Made by a program: the position numbers and the translations under genes
Part shown: positions 8,175 through 15,538 of the stretch, piece after piece
How the letters are laid out: each line of letters opens with the position of its first letter
Numbering within the stretch: position 1 is the stretch's first letter
Assembly (NCBI RefSeq): GCF_002742635.1
Contig: NZ_PEGF01000001.1
Location: 1,302,001 to 1,366,000, forward strand
Direction of reading: 5' to 3'
Source of the DNA: Caulobacter sp. X
Lineage (GTDB): Bacteria; Pseudomonadota; Alphaproteobacteria; Caulobacterales; Caulobacteraceae
Length of the DNA: 64,000 nucleotides
Notes under the pieces: model-generated
What the model was told of the DNA's origin: nothing
Databases searched by the model: none
What the model saw: only the letters and a program-made list of their open reading frames with translations

Positions 8175-9107
8175 ATGTTTGGTGGCGATCGCCTTTCGCG
8201 TCTTGGTCAGTTCAGCCCCCGGTTCCCCGACGCGGAGGCCCTGCACAAGGGCTTGGCGTACTGGAACCATGATCGCCTGGCGCCGACCGCGCCCGCGGAC
8301 GACTGGCGCGAGGACCTGGATCGCGAGCGCCTGATGAAACGCCTGGAGGGCGAGTTCATCGAGGCCTTCCGCGCCCACGTCTCGTCGCTTGTCGCCGAGG
8401 TTCCGCAGGACCCGGAAGGCTTCGTGGCCTGGTTCGAGGCGCTGAAGGACCACGGCCCCGGTCAGTGGGACCCGCTGTTCGACTGGCTGGAAGGCGAAGC
8501 CGCCCTGGAAGACCTCAAGTGGTTCCTGACCCAGGAAGCCGCCGGCGAGGCGGGTTTCGACGATCTCGTCGCCATGACCCAGGTGAAGATCCCCGACCGC
8601 GCCAAGCTGGAGCTGGCCCGCAACTACTGGGACGAAATGGGACGCGGCAATGCGCGCGGCATGCACGGCCCGATGCTGGAGCGGACCACCGCCACGCTCG
8701 GCCTGACGCCAACCATCGACACCACGCTCTGGCAGTCGCTGTGCCTGGCCAACACCATGACGGCCTTCGCCACGACGCGCCGCTATGTCTGGCACTCGAT
8801 CGGCGCGCTGGGCGTCGTCGAGCTGACCGCGCCGACCCGTGTCGCCTGCGTGGACGCCGGTCTGAAACGGGTTGGCGTCTCGCCGGAGGCCCGCAAGTAC
8901 TTCGCCTTGCACGCCCAGATCGACATCGAGCACTCAAAGGGCTGGAACGCCGAGGCGTTGATCCCTCTGGTCGCCGAGGATCCGACCCGCGCCCGCTTCA
9001 TCGCCGAGGGCGCGATGATGCGCCTGATCTGCGGCGAGCAGTGCTTCGAGACCTATCGTGCACACTTGTGGGCCCATGCCCACCCGCTCGTCTACGCGGC
9101 CGAGTGA
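8175..9107 (+). CDS. Haem-oxygenase-like diiron (iron-containing redox enzyme family) protein
   Basis: A 310-residue all-helical protein of the haem-oxygenase-like diiron oxidase/oxygenase superfamily. The ATG at 8175 is chosen because GGAG lies 8 bases upstream and homology-like sequence begins there; the frame is open further upstream without coding character. Metal-ligand motifs are visible: Glu residues in TQEAAGE and YWDEMGRGN, a His in GNARGMH, and HAQIDIEH giving His246, Asp250 and His253 (HxxxDxxH). Family members oxidise or cleave small molecules, amino acids or fatty acids, so the reaction cannot be predicted. A small protein gene starts 9 bases after its stop and is probably co-transcribed. 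No biosynthetic partners are visible. Confidence 0.75.
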   Translation: MFGGDRLSRLGQFSPRFPDAEALHKGLAYWNHDRLAPTAPADDWREDLDRERLMKRLEGEFIEAFRAHVSSLVAEVPQDPEGFVAWFEALKDHGPGQWDPLFDWLEGEAALEDLKWFLTQEAAGEAGFDDLVAMTQVKIPDRAKLELARNYWDEMGRGNARGMHGPMLERTTATLGLTPTIDTTLWQSLCLANTMTAFATTRRYVWHSIGALGVVELTAPTRVACVDAGLKRVGVSPEARKYFALHAQIDIEHSKGWNAEALIPLVAEDPTRARFIAEGAMMRLICGEQCFETYRAHLWAHAHPLVYAAE

Positions 9108-9116
9108 GGGTGCGTG

Positions 9117-9329
9117 ATGCCTGACGACAAGCTGCTCCGCTTCACCATCGTCCCGACAGCGACCGGGACCTGGCTTTGGCGCACGATCGAGCGCGACGGC
9201 GCCGTTCGGGCGCAAGGGATCGCTCCCAGCAAGAAGCTGGCGGCGGCCCTGGTCATCCGGGACATCGTCGCGGCGAGACTGGACCGCCCGGAACACATCG
9301 CCGCCCCGCTCCCGGCGAAGGCGGCGTGA
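9117..9329 (+). CDS. Small hypothetical protein next to the diiron enzyme
   Basis: A 70-residue protein starting at ATG 9117 (GTG at 9114 is also possible). GAGGG lies six bases before the ATG and overlaps the end of the upstream gene, indicating translational coupling. The sequence is compact with one strand-rich half (RFTIVPTATGTWLWRTIE) and one helical half (KKLAAALVIRDIVAARL). It has no signal peptide and no cysteines. I do not recognise the family. It resembles the small single-domain proteins common in Caulobacter. Codon usage matches the neighbours, so it is probably real. Confidence 0.6.
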   Translation: MPDDKLLRFTIVPTATGTWLWRTIERDGAVRAQGIAPSKKLAAALVIRDIVAARLDRPEHIAAPLPAKAA

Positions 9330-9375
9330 CGCCGGTCATGGAGGCCGCCGTCCGCAATGACCCCGTGGCGACCTC

Positions 9376-10110
9376 TCAGACCGTATCGCGTTGCAGGCGC
9401 AGGTAGGTCGGGTCGAACAGGGCGAAGGCGGCCAGGCGGTCCCAGTCGGGAATGGTGACCTGGCCGCCCTTCCACGCGATCAGCCCCTCCCGGCGCAGCT
9501 CCATCAGCACCCGGTTTACGTGGATCGGCGTGAGGCCCAGCACGTCGCCGAGATCGGTCTGGGTCATCGGGATTTTCAGCTGTCCGTCGCTGGCTAGGCC
9601 CGCCGCCTCCAGACGCCTGTAGAGCTCACAGACCAGATGCGCGAGCCGGCTGGCGGCGTCCTGCTGTCCCATGGTCACCAGCCACTGCCGATGGATCGCG
9701 CCGTCGATCACCGTCTCCAGCCAAAGCAGGCGGCCCAGGTGCGGATGCTGCTCGGTCAGCCGGCGGAGGTCGGCGTGCTGGGCATAGGCGACGACGCAAT
9801 CGTCCAGGGCCACCACGCCATGGTCCATCTGCCGCATCAGCATGCTGTGCAGGTCGACGAAGTCGCCGGCGACGTTGATCTCGGTCAGTTGCCGACCGCC
9901 CGCCGTCGTCAGGTTGAAGCGGGCGCAGAAGCCGCTGACCAGGAAGGTGCTGTAGCTGGGCCGGTCGCCCGGCGCGATCAGCACCCCGCCCGCCTTGACC
10001 GCGCGCTCGGGGCCCAGAAGGCCGCTGAGCGCCTCCCGCTCGACGACGGACAGCGCGTCGCGGCGCGCCAGCTTGGTCACCAAGGGCGCGATGTTTTGCG
10101 GCGAGGACAT
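9376..10110 (-). CDS. Crp/Fnr-family transcriptional regulator
   Basis: A 244-residue regulator. The cyclic-nucleotide-binding-like beta-roll spans about residues 25-130 (LIAPGDRPSYSTFLVSGFCARF, VAGDFVDLHSM). It is followed by a long helix and a Crp-type winged helix (about 165-225) with TQTDLGDVLGLTPIHVNRVLMELR as the recognition region. No FNR-type cysteine cluster is present, so an iron-sulfur cluster is unlikely. The ATG at 10110 is preferred; a TTG at 10161 would add 17 residues without domain content. A paralogue is transcribed divergently from 10328, with a perfect palindrome between them, so mutual or autoregulation is likely. Confidence 0.85.
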   Translation of the reverse strand: MSSPQNIAPLVTKLARRDALSVVEREALSGLLGPERAVKAGGVLIAPGDRPSYSTFLVSGFCARFNLTTAGGRQLTEINVAGDFVDLHSMLMRQMDHGVVALDDCVVAYAQHADLRRLTEQHPHLGRLLWLETVIDGAIHRQWLVTMGQQDAASRLAHLVCELYRRLEAAGLASDGQLKIPMTQTDLGDVLGLTPIHVNRVLMELRREGLIAWKGGQVTIPDWDRLAAFALFDPTYLRLQRDTV

Positions 10111-10174
10111 TCGGGCGAGACCACTCCCTTGCGTTCGAAACCGGGCCGGCGACCCGATCAAAAGATGGTCGCCG

Positions 10175-10188
10175 CTAACCTAGGTTAG
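10175..10188. promoter_or_regulatory. Perfect palindrome between divergent Crp/Fnr genes
   Basis: CTAACCTAGGTTAG is a perfect 14-bp palindrome, 65 bases upstream of the leftward regulator and 140 upstream of the rightward one. It is neither a TGTGA-N6-TCACA nor a TTGAT-N4-ATCAA site. Confidence 0.5.
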
Positions 10189-10327
10189 GGTGGGACTTCG
10201 CGGGCGCGCCTAAGGGGGAGCGCTCTCGCGGAGATTTCGTAGTGCCAAGTTCCACCGCTCCCCGCCTCAACGAACGAGGACGCCATTTCGTTGTCGCCCG
10301 CCTGCTCTCGCATGTCGGGGTCTCGAC

Positions 10328-11113
10328 ATGAACCGGCTGCTGGTCGCTAGCCTCGACCGGTTCGGTCCGCTGCGCGAAAGCGTGCGGGATGATCTTATGA
10401 CGTGCTCACAAGAGGCGACGCGTTTCGAGCCAGGTCAGGTCATCGTCGCGGCCGGCGCGCACGCCCGTCTCCGGCTGTTGGCGCGCGGCCTGGCGGTGAA
10501 GCAGCAGGTGTCGCCAGAGTCCGGCCGCCAGATCTTCGGCGTCGCCATCCCCGGCGATGTGATCGATCTGGGCGGTCTCTATGCCGGCCTCGACTATGAG
10601 GTCCGCGCGCTTGGCGCCTGCGAGGTGCGCATGACCACCGCGCGCGAACTGCGCACGATGTTACGCGCCCATCCAAGCCTTCTGGCGGCGCTGTGCCGCG
10701 CGGTGCTGACCGAGGCCCAGCAGCAGCGCAATTGGATGGTCGGCCTGGGCCGTCGCACCGCGCTGGCGCGCGCGGCGAACCTACTCTGCGAGGTCTATTG
10801 GCGGCAGACGGCCCTTCGCCTGGCCGGCGACGGCAAGTGCGACTTCCCCGCCGTCCAGGCCGACATCGCCGACGCCCTGGGACTCTCGGTCGTGCATGTT
10901 CATCGCGTGCTTCGCACCTTGCGCGACGACGGCTTGGCGACCTTGCGCAACGGGGTGCTGAGGATCAGCGACTGGGAGGCGCTCTCGCGTCTCGGCGGCT
11001 TCGACCCCGAGCGGCTGCGCCCCCAGCAGGAGCCCTTCGACAGCGCTTTGGACGTCGTCCCGAAAAACTTCACTGACGACACTCGTCCGCTGGACGGCCA
11101 CGACCGTAGCTAG
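10328..11113 (+). CDS. Crp/Fnr-family transcriptional regulator
   Basis: A 261-residue paralogue of the divergent neighbour. The effector domain (about 20-125) contains RFEPGQVIVAAGAHARLRLL and IPGDVIDLGGLYAG. The winged helix (about 165-225) contains QADIADALGLSVVHVHRVLRTLR. Cysteines at about 26, 100, 122 and 155 are scattered and do not form the FNR N-terminal cluster. The ATG at 10328 lies after GTCGGGGTCTCGAC, a weak ribosome-binding site. The C-terminus (QEPFDSALDVVPKNF and beyond) is an extension not seen in the paralogue. The FAD oxidoreductase gene starts 41 bases after its stop, so it may share a transcript with the photo-oxidative stress module. Confidence 0.85.
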   Translation: MNRLLVASLDRFGPLRESVRDDLMTCSQEATRFEPGQVIVAAGAHARLRLLARGLAVKQQVSPESGRQIFGVAIPGDVIDLGGLYAGLDYEVRALGACEVRMTTARELRTMLRAHPSLLAALCRAVLTEAQQQRNWMVGLGRRTALARAANLLCEVYWRQTALRLAGDGKCDFPAVQADIADALGLSVVHVHRVLRTLRDDGLATLRNGVLRISDWEALSRLGGFDPERLRPQQEPFDSALDVVPKNFTDDTRPLDGHDRS

Positions 11114-11154
11114 GAGCAAGCGCGCGCTATGCGTCGAACTCCAGGAGACCGTCG

Positions 11155-12528
11155 ATGAGGCCCATGCACGGAGAGTTTCCGGCGAATCCTGAAGGCGTCC
11201 CGATGCGGATCGCCGTCATCGGCGCCGGGATCTCGGGCCTCTCCAACGCCTGGCTGCTCAGCCAACGCCACGACGTCACCCTGTTCGAGTCCGCCGACCG
11301 GCTGGGCGGCCACGCCCACACGGTCGAGGTCCCGACGGCGAAGGGCTCGGTCCCGGTGGACATGGGCTTCATCGTCTACAACGAGTTCAACTATCCCAAC
11401 CTGACGGCGCTGTTCCGGCATCTGGGCACGCCGACAAAGCACGCCGACATGTCGCTGGCCATCTCGCTGGACGATGGTGACCTCGAGTACGGCAGCAAGA
11501 GCCTGGCCTCGCTGTTCGCCCAGCCCAGCGCCCTGCTGCGCCCGCGCTTCTGGTCTATGCTGCGCGACCTGAACCGCTTCTATCGCACCGCGCCCGGCCA
11601 CCTGGCGACGCTGGACCCGGTGGTGTCGCTCAGCCAGTACCTGCGCGACAACGGCTATGGCGCGGCGCTGAGCCAGGACCACCTGCTGCCGATGGCGGCG
11701 GCGATCTGGTCGGCGACGATCGAAGGCGCCGGCGAGCATCCGGCCGCGGCCTTCATCCGCTTCTTCGAGAACCATGACCTGCTGCGCTTTGTCGGCCGGC
11801 GCACCTGGCGGACGGTGGACGGCGGCAGCCGCGCCTATGTCGACGCCCTGGCCGCGGCCTTCAAAGGCCAGGTTCGACTGTCGGCCCGGATCAAGGCCGT
11901 GACGCGGTCCGACACTGGCGTGAAGATCGTCGAGGCGGACGGTCGCGAGAGCGCCTTCGACCACGTGGTGTTCGCCACCCACGCGCCGACCACCCTGTCA
12001 CTGTTGGCCGACGCCGACGCGCGCGAACAGACGGTGCTCGGCGCCTTCCGCTACACGACCAACGAAGTGGTGTTGCACCAGGACAAGCGCCTGATGCCGC
12101 GTCGGCGCCTGGCGTGGGCCAGCTGGAACCACCTGGGCCGTCGCGACGATCCGGCCAGCGGCTGCGTCAGCTACTGGATGAACCACCTGCAGAGCCTGAA
12201 GGGCGCGCCGCCGCTGTTCGTGACGCTGAACCCGCACATCACGCCGCGCGAGGAGCTGGTTCATCAAGTCCGCAGCTTCGAGCACCCGCACTTCGACGCC
12301 GGCGCCCTGACGGCGCAGAACGATCTCTGGAGCCTGCAGGGCGCGCGCCGGACCTGGTTCTGCGGCGCCTATTTCGGCGCGGGCTTCCACGAGGACGGCC
12401 TGCAGGCCGGCCTCGCCGTGGCCGAGCAGCTGGGCGGCGTCCGCCGGCCCTGGACCGTGGCCGACGAGAACGGCCGCATCCCGCTGCATCCCCTGCGCGG
12501 AACCATGCCGCTCGAACGGGCGGCCTGA
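11155..12528 (+). CDS. FAD-dependent oxidoreductase (amine-oxidase fold) of the RpoE-ChrR module
   Basis: A 457-residue flavoprotein. The Rossmann FAD-binding motif VIGAGISGLSNAWLL starts at about residue 20 and is followed by FESADRLGGHAHTVEV. The rest has the NAD(P)-binding-Rossmann/amine-oxidase organisation. The ATG at 11155 is chosen for its AGGAGACCGTCG ribosome-binding site; an ATG at 11203 with GAAGG is an alternative that still keeps the dinucleotide motif. The stop is 2 bases before the DUF1365 gene. The order FAD oxidoreductase - DUF1365 - ECF sigma - ChrR recalls the singlet-oxygen regulon of Rhodobacter, in which such genes act in membrane fatty-acid modification. That role is inferred here from context. 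Confidence 0.8.
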   Translation: MRPMHGEFPANPEGVPMRIAVIGAGISGLSNAWLLSQRHDVTLFESADRLGGHAHTVEVPTAKGSVPVDMGFIVYNEFNYPNLTALFRHLGTPTKHADMSLAISLDDGDLEYGSKSLASLFAQPSALLRPRFWSMLRDLNRFYRTAPGHLATLDPVVSLSQYLRDNGYGAALSQDHLLPMAAAIWSATIEGAGEHPAAAFIRFFENHDLLRFVGRRTWRTVDGGSRAYVDALAAAFKGQVRLSARIKAVTRSDTGVKIVEADGRESAFDHVVFATHAPTTLSLLADADAREQTVLGAFRYTTNEVVLHQDKRLMPRRRLAWASWNHLGRRDDPASGCVSYWMNHLQSLKGAPPLFVTLNPHITPREELVHQVRSFEHPHFDAGALTAQNDLWSLQGARRTWFCGAYFGAGFHEDGLQAGLAVAEQLGGVRRPWTVADENGRIPLHPLRGTMPLERAA

Positions 12529-12530
12529 CG

Positions 12531-13319
12531 ATGAGCGCCTCGGCGATCTACGAGGGGGTCGTGACGCACCGGCGGTTCTCGCCCGCCTCGCATCGCCTGC
12601 GCTACCGGATCTTTATGCTTCTGCTGGACCTGGACGAGCTGTCGGCGCTGGCGGCCAGACTGCGGGTGCTGAAGTTCGGTCCGTTCGGCCTGATGTCATT
12701 CCGGGCCGCCGATCACGGCGACCGCTCGGGCGGCGACCTCAAGGCCTATGCCCGCGCGCGTCTCGCCGAGGCGGGCATTGTCGCCGATGGTCCGATCCGC
12801 CTGCTCTGCATGCCCCGCATCCTAGGCTACGGCTTCAATCCGCTGAGCCTCTATTTCTGCCACCGCGCGGACGGGGAACTGGCGGCGATCCTCTATGAGG
12901 TGCGCAACACCTTCGGCCAGCGCCACAGCTATCTGGCGGCGGCGCCAGAACCCGGCGTTGGGCCGGGCGTCGCGCCGGTGCGGCAGAGCGCGCCCAAGCG
13001 CTTCTTCGTCTCGCCGTTCATGGACATGGACCTGACCTACGACTTCGAGATCCTGCCGCCGGGCGAGGCTGTCGCGGTCAACGTCTCGGCGCGGCGCGGG
13101 GACGACGCGATCCTGACCGCCAGGTTCGGCGGCCAGCATCGGCCGCTCACCGACGCCAACCTTCTGAAGGCCTGGCTGAGGCATCCGCTGCTCAGCTTCA
13201 AGGTCATCCTCGGCATCCACTGGGAAGCCGTGAAGATCGTCGCGCGCGGCATCTGGCTGCGGCCCCGCCCGCCCCTTCCGCCCGAGCCGGTGACGCTGGG
13301 CGCCGTGCCGCGAACCTAG
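12531..13319 (+). CDS. DUF1365 family protein
   Basis: A 262-residue protein of the DUF1365 family. Signature stretches are YEGVVTHRRFSPASHRLRYR near the N-terminus, GYGFNPLSLYFCHRADG at about 100-115, and YEVRNTFGQRHSYL shortly after. A KRFFVSPFMDMDLTYDF segment follows. It has no signal peptide. The ATG at 12531 is two bases after the oxidoreductase stop, so the pair is surely co-transcribed and probably coupled. DUF1365 genes recur beside cyclopropane-fatty-acid synthase and FAD oxidoreductase genes under RpoE-ChrR control. No cyclopropane synthase is present in this window. Confidence 0.85.
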   Translation: MSASAIYEGVVTHRRFSPASHRLRYRIFMLLLDLDELSALAARLRVLKFGPFGLMSFRAADHGDRSGGDLKAYARARLAEAGIVADGPIRLLCMPRILGYGFNPLSLYFCHRADGELAAILYEVRNTFGQRHSYLAAAPEPGVGPGVAPVRQSAPKRFFVSPFMDMDLTYDFEILPPGEAVAVNVSARRGDDAILTARFGGQHRPLTDANLLKAWLRHPLLSFKVILGIHWEAVKIVARGIWLRPRPPLPPEPVTLGAVPRT

Positions 13320-13320
13320 A

Positions 13321-13347
13321 GTCATCCAAACAGAGCCATTCGGCGTA
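13321..13347 (+). promoter_or_regulatory. Candidate ECF-sigma autoregulatory promoter
   Basis: GTCATCC at 13321-13327 and CGTA at 13344-13347 are separated by 16 bases. They resemble the TGATCC ... CGTA/TAAGA promoters of the RpoE-ChrR (ECF11) group. The predicted transcription start falls close to the second in-frame ATG of the sigma gene (13356), which would give a leaderless message. Confidence 0.4.
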
Positions 13348-13349
13348 TC

Positions 13350-13964
13350 ATGGACATGCATGCGACTCAGGCCGCCCAACCCAGCTCTCGACATCGCGCC
13401 GTGACGACCGCGTCGCGCGACTTCGACGACTGCGTGCTGCGGATCGCGGCCGATCGCGACCGCGAGGCCTTCGCGACGCTGTTCGACCACTACGCGCCGC
13501 GCGTGAAGGCGCTGCTGATGCGCAGCGGCTCGCCCGCCGCAGCCGCCGAGGAGCTGGCGCAGGAGACCCTGCTCAACGTCTGGCGCAAGGCGCACCTCTT
13601 CAACCCCGAGCGCGCCTCGTCGGCGGCCTGGATCTTCACCATCGCGCGCAACCTGCGCATCGACAGCCTGCGGCGCGGCGACGCCAGCGTCTACGCCGCC
13701 GATCTTGCTTTGGCGGCCGACGAACCCGCCCAACCCGACGCAATCCTCAGCGGCGCCCAGGACGCCGAGCTGGTCAGGGCCGCCATGCGGACCTTGAATC
13801 CAGACCAAGCCCGAGCAATCGAGATGGCCTTCTTCCACGAGCAAACCCACACCCAGATCTCCCAGGCCCTGGGCGTGCCCCTCGGCACCGTCAAGGCGCG
13901 GATTCGCTTCGGCATGATGAAACTGCGCGCCTTCATCGAGCGCGACAGCGGAGGCGCCGCATGA
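13350..13964 (+). CDS. ECF RNA polymerase sigma factor, RpoE/ECF11 type
   Basis: A 204-residue ECF sigma factor (202 if it starts at the second ATG, 13356). Region 2 spans about 35-105 (LFDHYAPRVKALLMRSGS, AAEELAQETLLNVWRKA, WIFTIARNLRIDSLRR). Region 4 spans about 140-195 (LNPDQARAIEMAFFHEQTH, QISQALGVPLGTVKARIR). The conserved WRKA and FTIARN stretches match the Rhodobacter RpoE group, which answers to singlet oxygen. Its stop overlaps the chrR start (ATGA), the usual coupling of a sigma factor with its anti-sigma factor. A matching promoter lies directly upstream, suggesting autoregulation. Confidence 0.92.
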   Translation: MDMHATQAAQPSSRHRAVTTASRDFDDCVLRIAADRDREAFATLFDHYAPRVKALLMRSGSPAAAAEELAQETLLNVWRKAHLFNPERASSAAWIFTIARNLRIDSLRRGDASVYAADLALAADEPAQPDAILSGAQDAELVRAAMRTLNPDQARAIEMAFFHEQTHTQISQALGVPLGTVKARIRFGMMKLRAFIERDSGGAA

Positions 13965-14599
13965 GCCTGCGTCGCCAACCCAGCGAGGAACGGTTGCTGG
14001 CCTACGCCGCCGGCACCCTCAGCGCGCCCGAGGCCGTGGTGGTCGCCACGCACCTGGCGCTGAAGCCCGAGACCCGCCCGTGGGCCGATCTCGGCCGCGC
14101 CGTCGGCGGCGCCTTGCTCGAAGAGGCCGAGCCCGTGGCCCTGGACGCCGGCGCCCGCGACGCGGCGCTGGCTTTGCTGGACGCCCCGGTCTCGACCGAG
14201 ACGCCCCCCGCGCCGAAGTCGGCTGATCCATCCCTGCCCGCGCCCTTGCGCGACCTGCCGCTGGGACCCTGGCGCTGGGTTGGGCCCGGCGTGCACGTGC
14301 GCAATGTGATCGGACCGCGCGATGGCGACTGCCGCGTGATCCTGTTGCGGATCGCGCCCGGCCAGTGCGCGCCGCGCCACACCCACGGCGGCGTCGAGCT
14401 GACCTGCGTGATCAGCGGCGCCTACGCCACCGAGGACGGCGTCTTCGCCCAGGGCGACCTCGAGGAAGCCGATCCGAAGGTGACGCACCAGCCCCGCGTG
14501 GTCTCGCCCGAGCCCTGTCTCTGCGTCGCCGCGCTGGACGGCCAGATCGTGCTGCCCGGCCGCCTGGGCCGCTTGCTGGCGCCGTTCGTCAAGCTCTAG
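13961..14599 (+). CDS. chrR: ChrR-like cupin anti-sigma factor with degenerate zinc site
   Basis: Anti-sigma factor of 212 residues that should bind the upstream ECF sigma. The N-terminal anti-sigma domain is recognisable (SEERLLAYAAGTLSAPEA, then VATHLAL). The zinc ligands known in Rhodobacter ChrR (His6, His31, Cys35, Cys38) read Gln6, His31, Lys35 and Thr38, so three of the four are missing. The C-terminal cupin domain keeps its metal site: His140, His142 and Glu146 in HTHGGVE, and His176 in VTHQP. The cupin domain mediates the singlet-oxygen response in Rhodobacter. The stop codon overlaps the convergent glpR stop (CTAG). No frameshift is visible and codon use is normal, so the ligand loss is not an obvious decay product. 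Confidence 0.88.
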   Translation: MSLRRQPSEERLLAYAAGTLSAPEAVVVATHLALKPETRPWADLGRAVGGALLEEAEPVALDAGARDAALALLDAPVSTETPPAPKSADPSLPAPLRDLPLGPWRWVGPGVHVRNVIGPRDGDCRVILLRIAPGQCAPRHTHGGVELTCVISGAYATEDGVFAQGDLEEADPKVTHQPRVVSPEPCLCVAALDGQIVLPGRLGRLLAPFVKL

Positions 14600-15366
14600 G
14601 GCTTCGACGTTTCGATCACCCGCACGCCCTCGGCCTCGCATTTCGCCGCCAGCTCCGGGCTGTCCAGCCGGTCGATGACGAAGACGTGGACGTCGCCGAT
14701 GTGACCGATCCGCACCGGCGCGGGCCGTCCCAGCTTCTGGCTGTCGGCGACCAGGATCACCCGGCGCGAGCTATGGATGATGGTCTGCGAGACCTGGACC
14801 TCGTTGATGTCGAAGTCGAGCAGCGAGCCGTCCTCGTCCATGGCCGAGGCGCCGATCACGGCGAAGTCGACCTTGAAGTTGCGGATGAAGTCGACCGCGA
14901 AGGCCCCGACCGAGGCGCGGTCGGCGCTGCGCACCCGCCCCCCGACCACGATCACCTCGATGCCCGGCGAGCTCGCCAGGATATCGACGACGTTGAGGTT
15001 GTTGGTGATCACCAGCAGTCCCGAGCGCCCCTGAAGGGCCCTGGCGACCTCCTCCGTAGTCGTGCCGATGTTGATGAATAGCGAGGCCTTCTCGGGGATC
15101 AGCGCCGCCGCGGCCGCGCCGATCGCCTCCTTGGCCTCGCGCGCCAGCACGCGCCGCGCTTCGTACTCGAGGTTGTCGACCCCGCCCGCGCCGATCACCG
15201 CGCCGCCGTGCACGCGGTTTAGCAGACCCTGGTCGCAAAGGTCGTTGAGGTCCTTGCGGATGGTCTGGCGAGAGACCTGAAGCTGGTCGGACAGGGCCTC
15301 GACCGTCACCCGCCCGCTTTTCCGGGCGAGCGCGAGAATCGCCTCGTGTCGCTCCTCGATAGCCAT
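14596..15366 (-). CDS. glpR: GlpR, DeoR-family repressor of glycerol-3-phosphate metabolism
   Basis: A 256-residue DeoR-family repressor. The ATG at 15366 has GGAGG 7 bases upstream; a TTG at 15369 is possible. The winged helix lies at about 5-58 (RHEAILALARKSGRVTVEALSDQLQVSRQTIRKDLNDL, split around the turn). The DeoR sugar-phosphate-binding domain at about 75-235 includes LFINIGTTTEEVARAL and the NNLNVVDIL motif. It is divergent from glpD across an intergenic region holding four TTTCG repeats, the half-site recognised by GlpR-type proteins. The effector is expected to be glycerol 3-phosphate. It is convergent with chrR. Confidence 0.9.
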   Translation of the reverse strand: MAIEERHEAILALARKSGRVTVEALSDQLQVSRQTIRKDLNDLCDQGLLNRVHGGAVIGAGGVDNLEYEARRVLAREAKEAIGAAAAALIPEKASLFINIGTTTEEVARALQGRSGLLVITNNLNVVDILASSPGIEVIVVGGRVRSADRASVGAFAVDFIRNFKVDFAVIGASAMDEDGSLLDFDINEVQVSQTIIHSSRRVILVADSQKLGRPAPVRIGHIGDVHVFVIDRLDSPELAAKCEAEGVRVIETSKP

Positions 15367-15432
15367 CAACGCACCTCCATTCTCCGCTTAGCGCGTTGGC
15401 GTCCTCCTTGACCAGCGCGCCTTACGGATCGG

Positions 15433-15496
15433 TTTCGATTTTGTGCGCGTTTCTTCACATTAAGTTTCGTTTTTGGATTTCGAAATTGCGATTTCG
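15433..15496. promoter_or_regulatory. GlpR operator region (TTTCG repeats)
   Basis: Direct TTTCG repeats at 15433-15437, 15465-15469, 15478-15482 and 15492-15496. The last three are spaced 13 and 14 bases apart, and the third forms a TTTCGAAA palindrome. Repeats of this pentamer are typical of DeoR/GlpR operators. The block lies between glpR and glpD. Confidence 0.7.
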
Positions 15497-15538
15497 GGAG
15501 CAATACGCTACTCACAGATGATGTATAAGGAGCCAGAG

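Noticed and set aside
7967..8272. Possible 101-codon gene between GH53 and the diiron protein
   Set aside because: No ribosome-binding site, Arg/Pro-rich composition, and it overlaps the start of the better-supported diiron gene.
15473..15538. Longer glpD start at 15473
   Set aside because: The 22 extra codons are AT-rich and overlap the TTTCG operator repeats. ATG 15539 has an AAGGAG ribosome-binding site and gives the usual GlpD N-terminus.
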